The notes: a model not told the origin generated them from the letters alone. Shown: positions 35,383 through 46,627, counted from the stretch's first letter. The stretch: DNA of 64,000 bases from Methylocapsa sp. S129 (GCF_009765995.1 NZ_LMUI01000011.1:118285-182284), one strand, 5' to 3'. Translations and numbers: made by a program.

Positions 35383-36713
35383 CTCTTCCTCCCCCTTAGC
35401 TTCGCCTTACGGATCAAGCCTTCGTATTGATGGGCCTGTAGGTGTCCGTGGATTTGGGCCACCGTGTCCATGGTGACATTGACGACGATCAGCAGCGACG
35501 TGCCGCCAAAATAGAATGGCAGCGCCGCATAGGAAATCAGCATTTCCGGCAACAGGCAAATGACCGCGAGATAGAGCGCGCCAAGAACCGTAATGCGCGT
35601 CAGGATCTGGTCGATATATTGCGCGGTCCGCTCGCCGGGCCGCACGCCCGGGACGAAGCCGCCATGTTTCTTGAGATTGTCGGCCGTGTCGGTCGGGTTG
35701 AACACAGTGGCGGTATAGAAGAACGCGAAGAAGACGATCAGCCCGACGTAAAGCAGGTAGTAGAGCGGGCTGCCGCGGCCGAGCAGCGTCGAAATGGTCG
35801 CCAGCACGCCCGAGCCGGAGCTTCCTTGCGCGAAATTGGCGACGGTGGTCGGCAACAATAGAAGCGAGGACGCGAAAATCGGCGGGATGACGCCCGCCGT
35901 ATTGAGCTTGAGCGGCAGGAACGAGCTCTGCCCCTCGTACATCTTGTTGCCGACCTGACGCTTGGGATAGGTGATCGGCACGCGCCTCTGCGCGCGCTCC
36001 ATGAAAACGATGAAGGTGATCACCGCGATCGCCATCACCAGAACGCCGATCACCAGCGCCGTGGAGAGCGAGCCCTGGCGGCCGAGTTCGAACGTCTGGA
36101 CGATCGCTTCGGGCAAGCGCGCCACAATGCCGGCGAAAATGATCAGCGAAGAGCCGTTGCCGACGCCGCGCGAGGTGATTTGTTCGCCCAGCCACACCAG
36201 GAACATCGTGCCGCCCGTCAGCGTCACGACCGTCGACAAAGTGAAGAACAGCCCGGGTTCGGCGACAATGCCCTCGCGTCCCTGCAGGCCGACCGAAATG
36301 CCATAGGCCTGGAAGACAGCCAGCACCACACAAAGATAACGCGTGTATTGATTGAGAATCTTGCGCCCGGCCTCGCCATCTTTCTTGATGGCTTCGAGAC
36401 TGGGAATGACGGAGCTGAGCAACTGGATGATGATCGAGGCCGAAATATACGGCATGATGTTCAGCGCGAAAATCGCCATGCGCTGGACGGCGCCGCCCGA
36501 GAACATATTGAAGAGATCGAGCACGCCCTGCTTCTGGCCGAGGAACGACGCCTCGAAAGCGGCGGGATCGATGCCCGGCAGAGGGATATAGGTTCCCAGG
36601 CGGAAGATGACCAAAGCGCCAAGCGTGAACCAGATGCGCTTCTTGAGTTCTTCGGCCTTGCCGAAGGCGGACCAATTGATGTTGGCTGCGAGCTGTTCGG
36701 CTGCCGATGCCAT
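35379..36713 (-). CDS. secY: Preprotein translocase subunit SecY
   Basis: SecY is the ten-helix channel of the general secretion system in the inner membrane. It is 444 residues long with all family parts: start [20 protein letters not shown], plug region [30 protein letters not shown]-type [20 protein letters not shown] and [18 protein letters not shown]. The C-terminus [12 protein letters not shown] is basic, as needed for SecA and ribosome contact. It is the penultimate gene of the spc operon, 134 bases after rplO and overlapping adk. Confidence 0.97.
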   Translation of the reverse strand: MASAAEQLAANINWSAFGKAEELKKRIWFTLGALVIFRLGTYIPLPGIDPAAFEASFLGQKQGVLDLFNMFSGGAVQRMAIFALNIMPYISASIIIQLLSSVIPSLEAIKKDGEAGRKILNQYTRYLCVVLAVFQAYGISVGLQGREGIVAEPGLFFTLSTVVTLTGGTMFLVWLGEQITSRGVGNGSSLIIFAGIVARLPEAIVQTFELGRQGSLSTALVIGVLVMAIAVITFIVFMERAQRRVPITYPKRQVGNKMYEGQSSFLPLKLNTAGVIPPIFASSLLLLPTTVANFAQGSSGSGVLATISTLLGRGSPLYYLLYVGLIVFFAFFYTATVFNPTDTADNLKKHGGFVPGVRPGERTAQYIDQILTRITVLGALYLAVICLLPEMLISYAALPFYFGGTSLLIVVNVTMDTVAQIHGHLQAHQYEGLIRKAKLRGRKR

Positions 36714-36847
36714 TTAAAGCGCTCCGAGCGGCGCTATGCGCCGGGTTCAGTTCTGACTTGGCCGGCAGGCAGGGAGCTAACGCTCGCCATGCCTGTCGAT
36801 CCCGTCATATGGTCGGCCCGCAGCGATTTGTCACCACCCGCGAGACG

Positions 36848-37330
36848 TCAGGCCTCGGGGGCCGCTTCCGCCGCCTTGAGCATGGTGACTTGGCCGCCCA
36901 CTTTTTCAATCGCGGCGATCGCGCTCTTGGACGCGGCGAGCACTTCGAAAGATACTTTGGTCGTCAACTCGCCGTTGCCGAGGATTTTCACGCCGTCGCG
37001 CGAACGCGCGCAGACGCCCGCCGCGACCAGCGCCTCGATCGTCACGGCCTTGGCCGCGTCGAGCTTGCCGGCGTCGAGCGCCTGCTGAACGCGGCCAAGA
37101 TTGACCTCGTTGATGTCGCTGGCCGACGGATTGGTGAAGCCGCGCTTGGGCAAGCGGCGATGCAGCGGCATCTGGCCGCCTTCAAAGCCTTTGATGCGCA
37201 CGCCGGAACGAGCCGTCTGGCCCTTGCCGCCGCGGCCCGATTGCTTGCCTTTGCCCGAACCGATGCCGCGCCCGACGCGGGTGCGCGCCTGGGAGGAGCC
37301 GGGATTGTCGGTGATGTCGTTGAGTTTCAT
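36848..37330 (-). CDS. rplO: 50S ribosomal protein L15
   Basis: A 160-residue large-subunit protein that helps late assembly. The start is the ATG at 37330 ([18 protein letters not shown]), the family's usual beginning, and not the longer open frame to 37354 that overlaps rpmD. It shows the glycine-rich [19 protein letters not shown] and [18 protein letters not shown]. It lies 10 bases after rpmD, within the spc operon. Confidence 0.97.
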   Translation of the reverse strand: MKLNDITDNPGSSQARTRVGRGIGSGKGKQSGRGGKGQTARSGVRIKGFEGGQMPLHRRLPKRGFTNPSASDINEVNLGRVQQALDAGKLDAAKAVTIEALVAAGVCARSRDGVKILGNGELTTKVSFEVLAASKSAIAAIEKVGGQVTMLKAAEAAPEA

Positions 37331-37340
37331 GGGTTGATCC

Positions 37341-37535
37341 TCACATGCCGTCAATGACGCGCACGAGATGCGCGACCTTGGCGATCATGCCGCGAGCGGC
37401 GGGCGTATCGAGGACGGCGCTGCGCCGGCCAATCTTGTTGAGGCCAAGCCCGACGAGGGTCTGGCGCTGGTCGAGCCGTCGCCCGATGGCGCTGACGGTC
37501 TGTTCGAGCGTGATCATTTTCGGTGCTGTCGACAT
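37341..37535 (-). CDS. rpmD: 50S ribosomal protein L30
   Basis: A 64-residue protein of the large subunit. The ATG at 37535 ([20 protein letters not shown]) gives the normal length, and the two earlier ATG choices are unlikely. The motif [20 protein letters not shown] is typical of L30. It lies 14 bases after rpsE and 10 bases before rplO. Confidence 0.95.
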   Translation of the reverse strand: MSTAPKMITLEQTVSAIGRRLDQRQTLVGLGLNKIGRRSAVLDTPAARGMIAKVAHLVRVIDGM

Positions 37536-37549
37536 GATGGGCTTCCCGA

Positions 37550-38119
37550 TCATGAATCCGACGCGTCAGCTTCGACGCCAATGCGTCGAGACTGCAACGT
37601 GGATACTTTGATGTTGCGTCGCTGGGCGACGGAGCGGGGGCTGTCTTCCTGGCGAAGAGCGTCGAACGTCGCGCGAACCATGTTGTAGGGGTTCGACGAA
37701 CCTTGGCTCTTGGCGACGACGTCATGCACGCCGAGCGTCTCGAAGACGGCGCGCATCGGGCCGCCAGCGATGATGCCCGTTCCGGCGGGAGCCGCGCGAA
37801 GAATGACTTTACCGGCGCCGTGGCGCCCGTTCACGTCATGATGCAGCGTGCGCCCTTCGCGCAGCGGCACGCGAACGACGCCGCGCTTGGCGGCCTCGGT
37901 CGCCTTGCGGATCGCTTCGGGCACTTCACGCGCCTTGCCATGGCCAAAGCCGACGCGGCCTTTCTGATCGCCGACAACGACGAGAGCGGCGAAACCGAAG
38001 CGGCGTCCGCCCTTCACGACCTTCGCTACGCGATTGATGTGAACGAGACGATCGACGAATTCGCTGTCCCGCTCCTCTCGATTGTGATCGCGGCCGCGGC
38101 CGCCTTCTTCACGCGCCAT
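37550..38119 (-). CDS. rpsE: 30S ribosomal protein S5
   Basis: A 189-residue small-subunit protein with roles in decoding accuracy. It shows the S5 RNA-binding block [20 protein letters not shown], the loop [18 protein letters not shown] and [20 protein letters not shown]. The N-terminus has a charged extension ([18 protein letters not shown]) common in alphaproteobacteria. It sits 67 bases after rplR. Confidence 0.97.
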   Translation of the reverse strand: MAREEGGRGRDHNREERDSEFVDRLVHINRVAKVVKGGRRFGFAALVVVGDQKGRVGFGHGKAREVPEAIRKATEAAKRGVVRVPLREGRTLHHDVNGRHGAGKVILRAAPAGTGIIAGGPMRAVFETLGVHDVVAKSQGSSNPYNMVRATFDALRQEDSPRSVAQRRNIKVSTLQSRRIGVEADASDS

Positions 38120-38186
38120 GTCAATTCCATTCCGTCACTTGCGCGGAGCGCCCAATAGCGCCCGCTCGCTTCGTTGAATTCCGACT

Positions 38187-38549
38187 TTAGAAGTCGAGGC
38201 CACCCTCGCGGGCGCCTTCGGCGAGCGCCTTGACGCGCCCGTGATACATATAGCCGCCGCGATCGAACACGACTTGCTTGACTCCGGCCTTGATCGCACG
38301 CTCGGCAAGCTCCTTGCCGATCTTGCGCGCCGCCTCGACGTCAGCGCCGGTCTTCAGGCCTTCGCGCAGCGTCTTCTCCAGCGAGGACGCAGCGACGAGC
38401 GTCACGCCCTTCTGGTCGTCGATCACCTGCGCGTAGATCTGCTTGGACGAGCGGAACACGCTGAGGCGCGGACGCCCGTTGCTGCGGGCGATCACGGTGC
38501 GGCGAATGCGCGCCTTGCGCCGGTCGCCGGTCTTGTTCGATTTAGCCAT
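38187..38549 (-). CDS. rplR: 50S ribosomal protein L18
   Basis: A 120-residue 5S rRNA-binding protein. The sequence has the basic start [37 protein letters not shown] and the ending [20 protein letters not shown]. It lies 10 bases after rplF. Confidence 0.97.
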   Translation of the reverse strand: MAKSNKTGDRRKARIRRTVIARSNGRPRLSVFRSSKQIYAQVIDDQKGVTLVAASSLEKTLREGLKTGADVEAARKIGKELAERAIKAGVKQVVFDRGGYMYHGRVKALAEGAREGGLDF

Positions 38550-38559
38550 TGCAGCGCCC

Positions 38560-39093
38560 TTACTTCTTCTTGCCTTCCTTACGGAAGATGAATTCGCCAG
38601 CGTATTTCACGCCTTTGCCCTTGTAGGGCTCAGGTCCGCGAAACGCGCGGATTTCAGCAGCGACCTGGCCGACCTGCCGCTTGTCGATCCCCGTAATGGT
38701 GATTTCCGTCGGCTTGGGCGTCACGATCGTCACGCCGACCGGGATCGGATAGATCACGTCATGGCTGAAGCCAAGCGCCATCTGCAGGTTTTTTCCCGCG
38801 ATCGCAGCCCTATAGCCCACGCCGTTGATCTCAAGCTTCTTCTCGAAGCCCGTCGTCACGCCGACGACGAGATTCTGAATATTCGAGCGAGAGGTTCCCC
38901 ACATCGCCCGGGCGCGTTTGCTGTCGCCGCGCGGATCGATGCTGATGAGATTGCCCTCGATCTTGACGGTGACGTCATCGGGCGCCGTAAATTTCAATTC
39001 GCCCTTAGCGCCTTTGACGGCGACGGTATGGCCATCCAACTTGGCGGTGACGCCAGCGGGGACCAAGACGGGCTTTTTGCCAACACGAGACAT
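38560..39093 (-). CDS. rplF: 50S ribosomal protein L6
   Basis: A 177-residue protein of the large subunit near the factor-binding site. Family marks are [20 protein letters not shown], the first-domain [20 protein letters not shown] and the C-terminal [18 protein letters not shown] with [14 protein letters not shown]. It lies 23 bases after rpsH. Confidence 0.97.
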   Translation of the reverse strand: MSRVGKKPVLVPAGVTAKLDGHTVAVKGAKGELKFTAPDDVTVKIEGNLISIDPRGDSKRARAMWGTSRSNIQNLVVGVTTGFEKKLEINGVGYRAAIAGKNLQMALGFSHDVIYPIPVGVTIVTPKPTEITITGIDKRQVGQVAAEIRAFRGPEPYKGKGVKYAGEFIFRKEGKKK

Positions 39094-39116
39094 AGCTCTT
39101 TTTCCATTTCTAGCGG

Positions 39117-39515
39117 TCAGAAGACCTTGCAGAGGACTTCGCCGCCGACATGATTTTCGCGCGCCGCGTGATCCGCCATCACGCCTTTGGGAGTCGAGAT
39201 GATCGTCACGCCAAGGCCGTTGGCGACGCGCGGCATCGCATCGACAGCCGCATAGACGCGACGGCCAGGCTTCGACACCCGCTCGATCTTGCGAATCACC
39301 GGTTCGTTATCGAAATATTTCAGCTCGATCTCGAACTCGGTGCGGCCATTGCCGTAATCGGTCGTCGAATAGCCACGGATATAACCTTCCGATTCCAACA
39401 CGTCGAGCACATGCGCGCGCAGGGAGGAGCCGGGCGTCGACACTTTACCGCGTTTGCGCATCTGCGCATTGCGGATGCGGGTCAACATATCGCCCAAGGG
39501 ATCGTTCACAGCCAT
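39117..39515 (-). CDS. rpsH: 30S ribosomal protein S8
   Basis: A 132-residue protein that binds 16S rRNA and, in enteric bacteria, the spc mRNA near rplE as a repressor. It begins [19 protein letters not shown] and ends with the conserved [16 protein letters not shown] followed by [11 protein letters not shown]. It lies 12 bases after rpsN. Whether S8 also regulates the operon here was not examined. Confidence 0.97.
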   Translation of the reverse strand: MAVNDPLGDMLTRIRNAQMRKRGKVSTPGSSLRAHVLDVLESEGYIRGYSTTDYGNGRTEFEIELKYFDNEPVIRKIERVSKPGRRVYAAVDAMPRVANGLGVTIISTPKGVMADHAARENHVGGEVLCKVF

Positions 39516-39527
39516 GATCGTCTCCCC

Positions 39528-39833
39528 TTACCAGCTCGACTTGACGAGGCCTGGGATCAGGCCTTTGTTGCCAAGTTCGCGCAACGCGATACGCGACATT
39601 TTGAATTTGCGGTAATAGGCGCGCGGACGCCCCGTCACCTCGCAGCGATTGCGCACCCGGCCGGCCGCCGAATTGCGCGGCGTCACACTGAGTTTCAGGC
39701 GCGCTTCGAAGCGCTCTTCCATCGAATTCTTTTCGTTGTTGGCGATGTCGAGCAAGCGCTTGCGCCGGGCGGAGAATTTCTTCACCAGCCGCGCCTTGCG
39801 ATTGTTATTCTCTATTGCACTCTTTTTTGCCAT
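39528..39833 (-). CDS. rpsN: 30S ribosomal protein S14
   Basis: A 101-residue long-form S14 without the zinc-binding cysteines. The start is the ATG at 39833 ([20 protein letters not shown]), not the earlier ATG that would add MEAL. It ends with [19 protein letters not shown] and [13 protein letters not shown]. It lies 35 bases after rplE. Confidence 0.97.
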   Translation of the reverse strand: MAKKSAIENNNRKARLVKKFSARRKRLLDIANNEKNSMEERFEARLKLSVTPRNSAAGRVRNRCEVTGRPRAYYRKFKMSRIALRELGNKGLIPGLVKSSW

Positions 39834-39868
39834 TAAGGCCTCCATTTTCCGCGTTTGAGCGGTTCAGC

Positions 39869-40582
39869 TCACTGCCGGAACGGGAAGTTGAAGGCGGCCA
39901 GCAAAGCCTGCGCCTCCGCGTCGGTCTTGGCCGTCGTGCAAACCACGATGTCCATGCCCAGCATCGCTTCCGCCTTGTCGTAATCGATTTCGGGGAAGAT
40001 GATGTGCTCCTTGACGCCTAGAGCATAATTGCCGCGTCCATCGAAGGACTTCGGGTCTAAGCCACGGAAGTCGCGCACGCGTGGCAGAGCCACCGTGACG
40101 AGACGATCGAGGAATTCGTACATGCGCGTCTGGCGAAGCGTGACCTTCGCGCCGATCGGCATATTTTCGCGCACCTTGAAGGTCGAGATGGCCTTGCGCG
40201 CACGCGTCACGATCGGCTTCTGGCCGGCGATCAGCGCGAGGTCGGCCGCCGCGGAGGCGACTTTCTTGGTGTCGTTCACCGCTTCGCCCACGCCCATATT
40301 GAGCACGATCTTGTCGAGGCGCGGCACTTCCATCGCGTTCTTGTAGCCAAACTCCTTGACGAGCTTGGGCACGATATCGTCGCGATACTTCTTCTTGAGG
40401 CGCGCGATATAATCCTTCGGCACAGCCGCGACCGGTCCGGCCGGCGCCTTCTCGGCAGCCGACTGCTTGGCTTTCGCCTTCGCCTGCTTGGCGCTTTCGA
40501 CCGGGGCTTCCGCCTTCGGCGTCTTGGCGGCCTTGTCGGATTTGCCCGACTTGGCGCCCTTGTCTGATTTCGGATCAGCCAT
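39869..40582 (-). CDS. rplE: 50S ribosomal protein L5 with an unusual N-terminal extension
   Basis: L5 binds 5S rRNA in the central protuberance. The conserved part starts near residue 55 ([20 protein letters not shown]) and carries [35 protein letters not shown] and [20 protein letters not shown]. The total is 237 residues against about 180-185 usual. The first 50 residues are a low-complexity Lys/Ala/Pro stretch ([20 protein letters not shown]). The ATG at 40582 overlaps the rplX stop by eight bases. No other ATG precedes the conserved part, and any shorter form would need a GTG (codons near residues 28 and 50). Dispensable tail or real RNA contact is undecided. Confidence 0.93.
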   Translation of the reverse strand: MADPKSDKGAKSGKSDKAAKTPKAEAPVESAKQAKAKAKQSAAEKAPAGPVAAVPKDYIARLKKKYRDDIVPKLVKEFGYKNAMEVPRLDKIVLNMGVGEAVNDTKKVASAAADLALIAGQKPIVTRARKAISTFKVRENMPIGAKVTLRQTRMYEFLDRLVTVALPRVRDFRGLDPKSFDGRGNYALGVKEHIIFPEIDYDKAEAMLGMDIVVCTTAKTDAEAQALLAAFNFPFRQ

Positions 40583-40892
40583 CGATCAGGTCTCCGGAAA
40601 GCTTGGCGACGCGAACCTTGCGGCCGTCATCGAGAATTTTGAACCCGACGCGGGTCGGTTTGCCGCTCTTGGGATCGGCGATCGCCAGATTCGACAGGTC
40701 GATCGACGCTTCCTTAGAAATAATGCCGCCCTCGGTCTGCGCCGTCTGGCGCGTATGGCGCTTGACGAGATTGACGCCCTGGACGATAGCGCGACGCGCG
40801 GTCGGATTGACCAGCGTCACTTCGCCGGACTTACCCTTGTCGCGGCCGGCCAGCACGACGACTCTGTCGCCCTTTTTGATTTTAGCGGCCAT
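40575..40892 (-). CDS. rplX: 50S ribosomal protein L24
   Basis: A 105-residue assembly-initiating protein with a KOW motif: start [20 protein letters not shown], then [20 protein letters not shown], then [17 protein letters not shown]. The start at 40892 overlaps the last base of the rplN stop (TGATG), so translation is coupled. A longer open frame upstream belongs to no protein. Confidence 0.96.
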   Translation of the reverse strand: MAAKIKKGDRVVVLAGRDKGKSGEVTLVNPTARRAIVQGVNLVKRHTRQTAQTEGGIISKEASIDLSNLAIADPKSGKPTRVGFKILDDGRKVRVAKLSGDLIDG

Positions 40893-41260
40893 CACAGCAC
40901 CTCTGGCGCAAGCGAAATGATCTTGACATGGTTCTTGGCGCGCAACTCGCGCGGCACCGGCCCGAAGATACGCGTGCCGACCGGCTCGGACTGGGCGTTG
41001 ATCAACACCGCCGCATTCGAGTCGAAGCGGATCACCGACCCGTCCGAGCGCCGGATGTCCTTGGCGGTGCGCACGACGACCGCCTTCATGACGTCGCCCT
41101 TCTTCACGCGGCCGCGCGGAATGGCCTCCTTGATCGAGACGACGATGATATCGCCGACCGAAGCATACCTGCGCTTGGAGCCTCCAAGCACCTTGATGCA
41201 CATCACGCGACGCGCGCCGGAATTATCCGCGACGTCGAGGTTGGTTTGCATCTGAATCAT
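40892..41260 (-). CDS. rplN: 50S ribosomal protein L14
   Basis: A 122-residue protein of the subunit interface. It reads [20 protein letters not shown] at the start, [15 protein letters not shown] in the middle and ends IISLAPEVL, the standard L14 pattern. It is the first gene of the spc section, 103 bases after rpsQ. That gap is the place where many bacteria have a separate spc promoter, though I see no clear one here. Confidence 0.97.
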   Translation of the reverse strand: MIQMQTNLDVADNSGARRVMCIKVLGGSKRRYASVGDIIVVSIKEAIPRGRVKKGDVMKAVVVRTAKDIRRSDGSVIRFDSNAAVLINAQSEPVGTRIFGPVPRELRAKNHVKIISLAPEVL

Positions 41261-41363
41261 GGCCTATTCGCCTTTCTTTCCAGATCGGTTTCCAGCCTCT
41301 TTTTCAAGCGCCGGACTACGTCTGAAGGAAGCCTTCGCCTCCTTGTTAAATCAATATCGACTG

Positions 41364-41612
41364 TCAGCTTTTGGCAGCGAGAGCGCCGTCCACGACAATC
41401 CATCGCTTCAGTTTCGAAATCGGCTTGGTCTCCTCAATGGAAACGGTGTCGCCGACCTTATGCGTCTTGTTTTCGACATGGGCATGGTAGTTCTTCGAGC
41501 GACGCACCGTCTTTTTAAGGAGCGGATGGGTAAAGCGGCGCTCGACCTTGACGACCAAAGTCTTGTCTTGCTTGTCGCTGACGACGACGCCCTGGAGAAT
41601 TCGCTTCGGCAT
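41364..41612 (-). CDS. rpsQ: 30S ribosomal protein S17
   Basis: An 82-residue primary 16S rRNA-binding protein. It has [20 protein letters not shown], the loop [20 protein letters not shown], and [20 protein letters not shown]. It is the last gene of the S10 section, 11 bases after rpmC. Confidence 0.97.
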   Translation of the reverse strand: MPKRILQGVVVSDKQDKTLVVKVERRFTHPLLKKTVRRSKNYHAHVENKTHKVGDTVSIEETKPISKLKRWIVVDGALAAKS

Positions 41613-41623
41613 GGTTCTCGTCC

Positions 41624-41839
41624 TCAGCTCTTGTTCTTGGTCGCGCGCTTCTGGGCGGCGAGCGTTTTTGACCGCGCAATATCGCGCCGCACGACGCGCA
41701 CGCGCGACGTATTCTGCAACTGACCGCTGGCGCGTTGAAAACGCAGATTGAACTGCTCTTTCTTCAAGGCCAAAATCTCATCGGACAATTGATCCTCGGT
41801 CATAACTTTGAGGTCGCCGAGGCGGTTTTTCGTTTTCAT
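41624..41839 (-). CDS. rpmC: 50S ribosomal protein L29
   Basis: A 71-residue protein at the peptide exit, close to trigger factor and SRP sites. It shows [20 protein letters not shown] and [20 protein letters not shown], the L29 signature. The ATG at 41839 is preceded by a purine-rich site and lies 11 bases after rplP. Confidence 0.96.
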   Translation of the reverse strand: MKTKNRLGDLKVMTEDQLSDEILALKKEQFNLRFQRASGQLQNTSRVRVVRRDIARSKTLAAQKRATKNKS

Positions 41840-41850
41840 GGCTCGGGCCC

Positions 41851-42264
41851 CTATTCTGCAATGCGCTGAATGAAGCGCGTCTTGATCGGCAATTTCGCGG
41901 CGGCGAGCGTAAACGCCTGACGCGCAATATCGGCCGGCACGCCGTCGATCTCGAACATGATACGGCCCGGCGCAACGCGCACGACCCAAAGTTCGGGCGC
42001 GCCCTTGCCTTTACCCATACGCACTTCGACCGGCTTCTTCGACACCGGAACATCGGGGAACACCCGGATCCAGACGCGACCGGCGCGCTTCATGTGACGC
42101 GTCAGCGCGCGGCGAGCCGCCTCGATCTGACGGGCGGTCACGCGCTCGGGCTCCAACGCCTTCAGGCCGAACTGGCCGAAGTTCAGTTCGAACCCGCCCT
42201 TGGCCACGCCGCGAATGCGGCCCTTAAAGGCCTTGCGGAACTTGGTTTTCTTTGGCTGCATCAT
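41851..42264 (-). CDS. rplP: 50S ribosomal protein L16
   Basis: A 137-residue protein near the A site. It reads [19 protein letters not shown] at the start, then [39 protein letters not shown] and [19 protein letters not shown]. It lies 20 bases after rpsC. Confidence 0.97.
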   Translation of the reverse strand: MMQPKKTKFRKAFKGRIRGVAKGGFELNFGQFGLKALEPERVTARQIEAARRALTRHMKRAGRVWIRVFPDVPVSKKPVEVRMGKGKGAPELWVVRVAPGRIMFEIDGVPADIARQAFTLAAAKLPIKTRFIQRIAE

Positions 42265-42284
42265 GATCGTAAACTTTCAAAAGA

Positions 42285-43016
42285 TCAGGCGGCGTCGCGG
42301 TCGCGCGGCTCGCGGTCGCGCCGCGGACGGTTGCCGCTGCCCGAATGATCAGCCTCGGCGAGTTTCTTGTCCTGGGCCATCGGATCATGCTCAAGGATTT
42401 CGCCCTTGAAGATCCAGACCTTGATGCCGCAAGTGCCATAAGCCGTATGGGCCGTCGCAACGCCGTAGTCCACGTCGGCGCGCAAGGTGTGCAGCGGCAC
42501 GCGACCTTCGCGATACCATTCGAGACGCGCGATTTCCGCGCCGCCCAATCGCCCGGAGCAATTAATGCGAATGCCTTCGGCGCCAAGACGCATCGCCGAT
42601 TGCACGGCGCGCTTCATCGCGCGGCGGAACGCGACGCGGCGCTCGAGCTGCTGAGCGATCGAATCGGCGACCAGGGTTGCGTCGACTTCGGGCTTGCGCA
42701 CTTCGACGATATTGATCGCCACTTCCGAATCCGTCAGCTTGGCGACGAGTTTGCGGAGCTTGTCGATGTCCGCGCCCTTCTTGCCGATGACGACGCCCGG
42801 ACGCGCCGAATGAATATTGACGCGGCACTTCTTGTGCGGCCGTTCGATGATGATTTTCGAAATAGCGGCCTGCTTCAAATTCTTCATCAGCACTTCGCGG
42901 ATTTTCATATCCTCGTGCAGAAGCTTGCCGTACTCGTTCTTGCCCGAATACCAACGGGAATCCCACGTCCGGTTAATGCCCAGACGCAGCCCGATCGGAT
43001 TGATCTTCTGACCCAT
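42285..43016 (-). CDS. rpsC: 30S ribosomal protein S3
   Basis: A 243-residue protein at the mRNA entry with a KH domain. It begins [19 protein letters not shown], has [20 protein letters not shown] (KH GxxG region) and [20 protein letters not shown]. The C-terminal 30 residues are a charged tail ([17 protein letters not shown]), frequent in the group. It lies 10 bases after rplV. Confidence 0.97.
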   Translation of the reverse strand: MGQKINPIGLRLGINRTWDSRWYSGKNEYGKLLHEDMKIREVLMKNLKQAAISKIIIERPHKKCRVNIHSARPGVVIGKKGADIDKLRKLVAKLTDSEVAINIVEVRKPEVDATLVADSIAQQLERRVAFRRAMKRAVQSAMRLGAEGIRINCSGRLGGAEIARLEWYREGRVPLHTLRADVDYGVATAHTAYGTCGIKVWIFKGEILEHDPMAQDKKLAEADHSGSGNRPRRDREPRDRDAA

Positions 43017-43026
43017 GGCTGTCTCC

Positions 43027-43422
43027 TCAGGCCGCTGCGTCGGCGGGCTTGGCCGCGACTTCGCGCACGATAATCGTCAAATTCGAGAAAGGCTTTTCGA
43101 TGCGTCCCGCCCGGCCGCGCGCACGCGGGCTGAAGCGCTTCATCACCATCGCCTTGCCGACGAACGCCTCGCCGACAACCAGATCGTCGACGTCGAGATC
43201 GTGATTGTTTTCAGCATTGGCGATCGCCGATTCCAGCGCCTTGCGCACTTCCGTGGAAATGCGCTTGCGCGAGAATTCGAGATCGGCCAGCGCCGTCGAA
43301 ACCTTCTTGCCGCGAATAAGCTGGGCCAGAAGATTGAGCTTCTGCGGGCTGACGCGCAACATGCGCACGACCGCTTTGGCTTCGGTGTCGCTCAGGGCGC
43401 GAGGGTGTGCTTGTTTGGACAT
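43027..43422 (-). CDS. rplV: 50S ribosomal protein L22
   Basis: A 131-residue protein lining the exit tunnel. It has [20 protein letters not shown], the [20 protein letters not shown] helix, and the beta-hairpin tip [20 protein letters not shown] where macrolide-resistance changes occur in other bacteria. It lies five bases after rpsS. Confidence 0.97.
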   Translation of the reverse strand: MSKQAHPRALSDTEAKAVVRMLRVSPQKLNLLAQLIRGKKVSTALADLEFSRKRISTEVRKALESAIANAENNHDLDVDDLVVGEAFVGKAMVMKRFSPRARGRAGRIEKPFSNLTIIVREVAAKPADAAA

Positions 43423-43427
43423 GACGA

Positions 43428-43706
43428 TTAAGCTCTCTTCGCCTTCTTGTCCGCGGTATGGCCGTGGAACGTGCGGGTCGGCGAGAATTCGCCAAACTTA
43501 TGGCCGATCATGTCCTCGGTGACCGCGACGGGCACGTGCTTGTGCCCGTTGTGAACGCCAAAGGTGAGACCAACGAATTGCGGCAGGATCGTCGAACGAC
43601 GGCTCCAGATCTTGATGACGTCCGAGCGGCCTGTGCCGCGCGCCGTATCGGCCTTCTTGAGAAGATAGCCGTCGATAAACGGACCCTTCCAGATTGAACG
43701 CGCCAT
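43428..43706 (-). CDS. rpsS: 30S ribosomal protein S19
   Basis: A 92-residue head protein. It begins [20 protein letters not shown] and continues [40 protein letters not shown] and [20 protein letters not shown], all typical of S19. Only three bases separate it from rplB. Confidence 0.97.
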   Translation of the reverse strand: MARSIWKGPFIDGYLLKKADTARGTGRSDVIKIWSRRSTILPQFVGLTFGVHNGHKHVPVAVTEDMIGHKFGEFSPTRTFHGHTADKKAKRA

Positions 43707-43709
43707 GGC

Positions 43710-44549
43710 TTAGCCCTTCTTCTTGCGGACGTGCCGCGAGGCGACAATGAATTTATCGGTCGATTTGTTGCTGCGGGTCTTGTTGCCCTTCGCGCCCTTA
43801 CCCCACGGACTCACCGGATGGCGACCGCCCGAGGTGCGGCCTTCGCCGCCGCCATGGGGATGGTCGACCGGGTTCATCGTCACGCCGCGGTTATGGGGAC
43901 GTTGACCCATCCAGCGATTGCGCCCGGCCTTGCCCATCGACGAATTCATGTGGTCGGGGTTCGACACCGCGCCGACGGTGGCGAAGCATTGGCCATGGAC
44001 CAGACGCTGCTCGCCCGAACTCAGGCGCAGCGAAACATAACCCTGGTCGCGGCCGACGATCTGGACATAAGCGCCCGCCGATCTTGCGATCGCGCCGCCC
44101 TTGCCGATCTTCATCTCGACATTGTGGACGATCGTCCCGACCGGAATATTGGCCAGCGGCATCGCATTGCCGGGCTTCACGTCTACCTGGACGCCCGAGA
44201 CGACTTGATCGCCCACCGCCAAACGCTGCGGCGCGATGATATAGGCCTGCTCGCCATCGGCGTATTTGATGAGGGCGATGAAGGACGTGCGGTTGGGATC
44301 ATATTCCAGCCGTTCGACAGTGCCCGGCGCGTCAAGCTTGCGGCGCTTGAAATCGATGACGCGATAGGTCTGCTTGTGGCCGCCGCCACGGAAACGCACG
44401 GTGATGCGACCCGTATTGTTGCGGCCGCCCTTCTCCGATTTGCCTTCCGTCAACGCCTTGACCGGCTTGCCCTTATAGAGCCCGCTGCGGTCGACGATCA
44501 CCAATTGGCGAAGGCCGGGCGTGATCGGCTTGAATGTCTTGAGAGCCAT
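43710..44549 (-). CDS. rplB: 50S ribosomal protein L2
   Basis: A 279-residue protein needed for peptidyl-transferase activity and subunit association. It shows [20 protein letters not shown], the [20 protein letters not shown] block, and the catalytic-centre loop [20 protein letters not shown] with its conserved histidine. It ends [13 protein letters not shown]. It lies nine bases after rplW. Confidence 0.97.
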   Translation of the reverse strand: MALKTFKPITPGLRQLVIVDRSGLYKGKPVKALTEGKSEKGGRNNTGRITVRFRGGGHKQTYRVIDFKRRKLDAPGTVERLEYDPNRTSFIALIKYADGEQAYIIAPQRLAVGDQVVSGVQVDVKPGNAMPLANIPVGTIVHNVEMKIGKGGAIARSAGAYVQIVGRDQGYVSLRLSSGEQRLVHGQCFATVGAVSNPDHMNSSMGKAGRNRWMGQRPHNRGVTMNPVDHPHGGGEGRTSGGRHPVSPWGKGAKGNKTRSNKSTDKFIVASRHVRKKKG

Positions 44550-44558
44550 TGTCCTACC

Positions 44559-44855
44559 TCAGAGCCCGGTGGTCACGTCGATGCGATGGCCGTCAGCGAG
44601 CGTCACGACCGCCTTCTTCACGTCCTGCTGCACGCCGCGAACGCCGCGAAATACTTTGTTCTTGCCTTTGCGCAGCAGCGTATTGACTGCCGTCACCTTC
44701 ACGTCGAACAGCTTCTCCACCGCCGCCTTGATCTGCGGCTTGGTGGCGTTGCGGCGCACCTTGAAAACCACCTGATTATTTTCAGAGGCGAGCGTCGCCT
44801 TTTCCGTAATAATCGGCGAGACGATAATGTCGTAGTGGCGCGGATCCTTGTTCAT
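44559..44855 (-). CDS. rplW: 50S ribosomal protein L23
   Basis: A 98-residue protein at the tunnel exit that docks trigger factor. It has [40 protein letters not shown] and [19 protein letters not shown]. The ATG overlaps the rplD stop by four bases. Confidence 0.97.
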   Translation of the reverse strand: MNKDPRHYDIIVSPIITEKATLASENNQVVFKVRRNATKPQIKAAVEKLFDVKVTAVNTLLRKGKNKVFRGVRGVQQDVKKAVVTLADGHRIDVTTGL

Positions 44856-45472
44856 TTGAACCGCGCCTCCAGCGCATCGATAGCCGCCTTGGTCAGCACG
44901 AGCTTCTCGCGGCGAATAATGTCGTAAACATTGATGCCCTGCACGGGCAGCACATCGACATGCGGAATGTTGCGCGCCGCATTGGCGAAATTGGTCTGCA
45001 ACACGGCGCCGTCGATGATCAGCACGCTTTTCAGCGACGCCTTGTCGAATTCCGCGCGCAGGGTCGCCGTCTTGGCCTCGGTCAGATCGGCCTTGTCCCA
45101 GACGATAATGCCGCCGTCGCGCAATTTGGCCGACAGCGCATGCTTGAGCGCGAGCGCGCGCACCTTCTTGGGCAGGTCATGCGCATGCGAGCGCAAGACC
45201 GGACCCATCGCCCGTCCGCCGCCGCGAAACTGCGGCACGCGCGCCGAGCCGTGACGGGCGCCGCCCGTGCCCTTCTGCTTGTACATCTTCTTGCCGGTGC
45301 GGTGAATGTCCGCGCGGCCAAGCGTCTTATGCGTGCCAGCCTGACGCTTGGCGAGCTGCCAGCGCAACATGCGGGCGATCAGGTCTTCGCGCGGATCGAG
45401 GCCGAAGATCGAATCGTTGAGTTCCAGAGAGCCAGCGGCGGCGCCGCTGATCGACGTGACGTCGATTTTCAT
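44852..45472 (-). CDS. rplD: 50S ribosomal protein L4
   Basis: A 206-residue tunnel protein. The ATG at 45472 ([20 protein letters not shown]) is right for the family. The frame is open 20 more codons inside rplC's end region, which I discount. It has the long tunnel loop [20 protein letters not shown] with [20 protein letters not shown], and a C-terminal [21 protein letters not shown]4 represses the S10 operon in E. coli; no such leader was identified here. Confidence 0.96.
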   Translation of the reverse strand: MKIDVTSISGAAAGSLELNDSIFGLDPREDLIARMLRWQLAKRQAGTHKTLGRADIHRTGKKMYKQKGTGGARHGSARVPQFRGGGRAMGPVLRSHAHDLPKKVRALALKHALSAKLRDGGIIVWDKADLTEAKTATLRAEFDKASLKSVLIIDGAVLQTNFANAARNIPHVDVLPVQGINVYDIIRREKLVLTKAAIDALEARFK

Positions 45473-45476
45473 GATT

Positions 45477-46199
45477 TCAGGCTCCCTTCGGCTCGGCCGC
45501 GGCGGCTTCGGCCGACGGCTGCGCGTGAACACGGAATTTGCCGGGCAGCGGCGCCTCTTTGGGCAACGGCTTCTTCACCGCATCGCGCACCGCGATCCAG
45601 CCGCCGGCGTGACCAGGCACCGAACCTTCAACAAGAATGAGCCCGCGCTCAACGTCGGTCTGCACCACGCGCAAATTCTGCGTCGTGACCTGGTCCGTGC
45701 CCATATGGCCGGCCATCTTCTTGTTCTTCCAGGTCTTGCCAGGATCCTGACGACCGCCGGTCGAACCATGCGAACGATGCGAAACGGACACGCCGTGCGT
45801 CGCGCGCAAGCCGCCGAAGTTCCAGCGCTTCATCGGGCCGGCGAAGCCCTTGCCGATGGTGACGCCCGTCACGTCGACGAACTGACCGACGAGGAAATGG
45901 TCCGCCGTGATTTCGGCGCCGACGGGAATCAACCGGTCCTCGCTGACGCGGAACTCGGCGAGCTTCATCTTCGGCTCGACATTGGCGACGGCGAAGCGCG
46001 CGCGCTCGGCCTTCGGCACGTTCTTGACCTTGGCGCGGCCGATGCCGAGCTGCAGGGCCGTATAGCCGTTTTTGTCCTGGGTGCGATGAGCCACGACCTG
46101 GCAGCCCTCAACCTTGAGGACCGTCACCGGCACGTGATCGCCCGCGTCGGTAAAGACGCGGGTCATACCCAGCTTCTGTGCAATAATGCCTGAGCGCAT
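45477..46199 (-). CDS. rplC: 50S ribosomal protein L3
   Basis: A 240-residue protein. It begins [20 protein letters not shown] and has the methylated-glutamine loop region [20 protein letters not shown] and [20 protein letters not shown]. The C-terminal 30 residues ([13 protein letters not shown]) are an Ala-rich tail common in Rhizobiales. It lies four bases before rplD. Confidence 0.97.
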   Translation of the reverse strand: MRSGIIAQKLGMTRVFTDAGDHVPVTVLKVEGCQVVAHRTQDKNGYTALQLGIGRAKVKNVPKAERARFAVANVEPKMKLAEFRVSEDRLIPVGAEITADHFLVGQFVDVTGVTIGKGFAGPMKRWNFGGLRATHGVSVSHRSHGSTGGRQDPGKTWKNKKMAGHMGTDQVTTQNLRVVQTDVERGLILVEGSVPGHAGGWIAVRDAVKKPLPKEAPLPGKFRVHAQPSAEAAAAEPKGA

Positions 46200-46256
46200 G
46201 GCGCATATTCCTTAAGGGTGCGTTCGCTTGTCGCGAAGAGGCGCCCGATGAGTTCC

Positions 46257-46565
46257 TTAAAGCTTGATCTCGACGTCGACGCCGGCCGCCAGATCGAGCT
46301 TCATCAAAGCGTCGACCGTCTGGGGCGTCGGGTCGACAATGTCGAGGACCCGCTTGTGAGTGCGAATTTCAAACTGTTCGCGCGACTTCTTGTCGACGTG
46401 CGGCGAACGGTTGACAGTAAACTTCTCGATCCGCGTCGGCAGCGGAATCGGCCCACGCACCCGCGCGCCCGTGCGCTTGGCGGTCGACACAATTTCCTTT
46501 GTCGAAGCGTCGAGCACGCGATGATCGAACGCTTTGAGACGGATGCGGATGTTTTGCGTATTCAT
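46257..46565 (-). CDS. rpsJ: 30S ribosomal protein S10
   Basis: A 102-residue protein that also serves as the NusE antitermination factor. The sequence [20 protein letters not shown], then [20 protein letters not shown] and [20 protein letters not shown], is standard. It heads the S10 section, 62 bases after tuf, with a GC-rich imperfect hairpin (around 46582-46612) in the gap. Confidence 0.97.
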   Translation of the reverse strand: MNTQNIRIRLKAFDHRVLDASTKEIVSTAKRTGARVRGPIPLPTRIEKFTVNRSPHVDKKSREQFEIRTHKRVLDIVDPTPQTVDALMKLDLAAGVDVEIKL

Positions 46566-46627
46566 GGTTCAAATCCCTGACCGGCGCGGACGGGGGCGGT
46601 CCCCCGCCCGGCTGTGATCGTCGTTTC

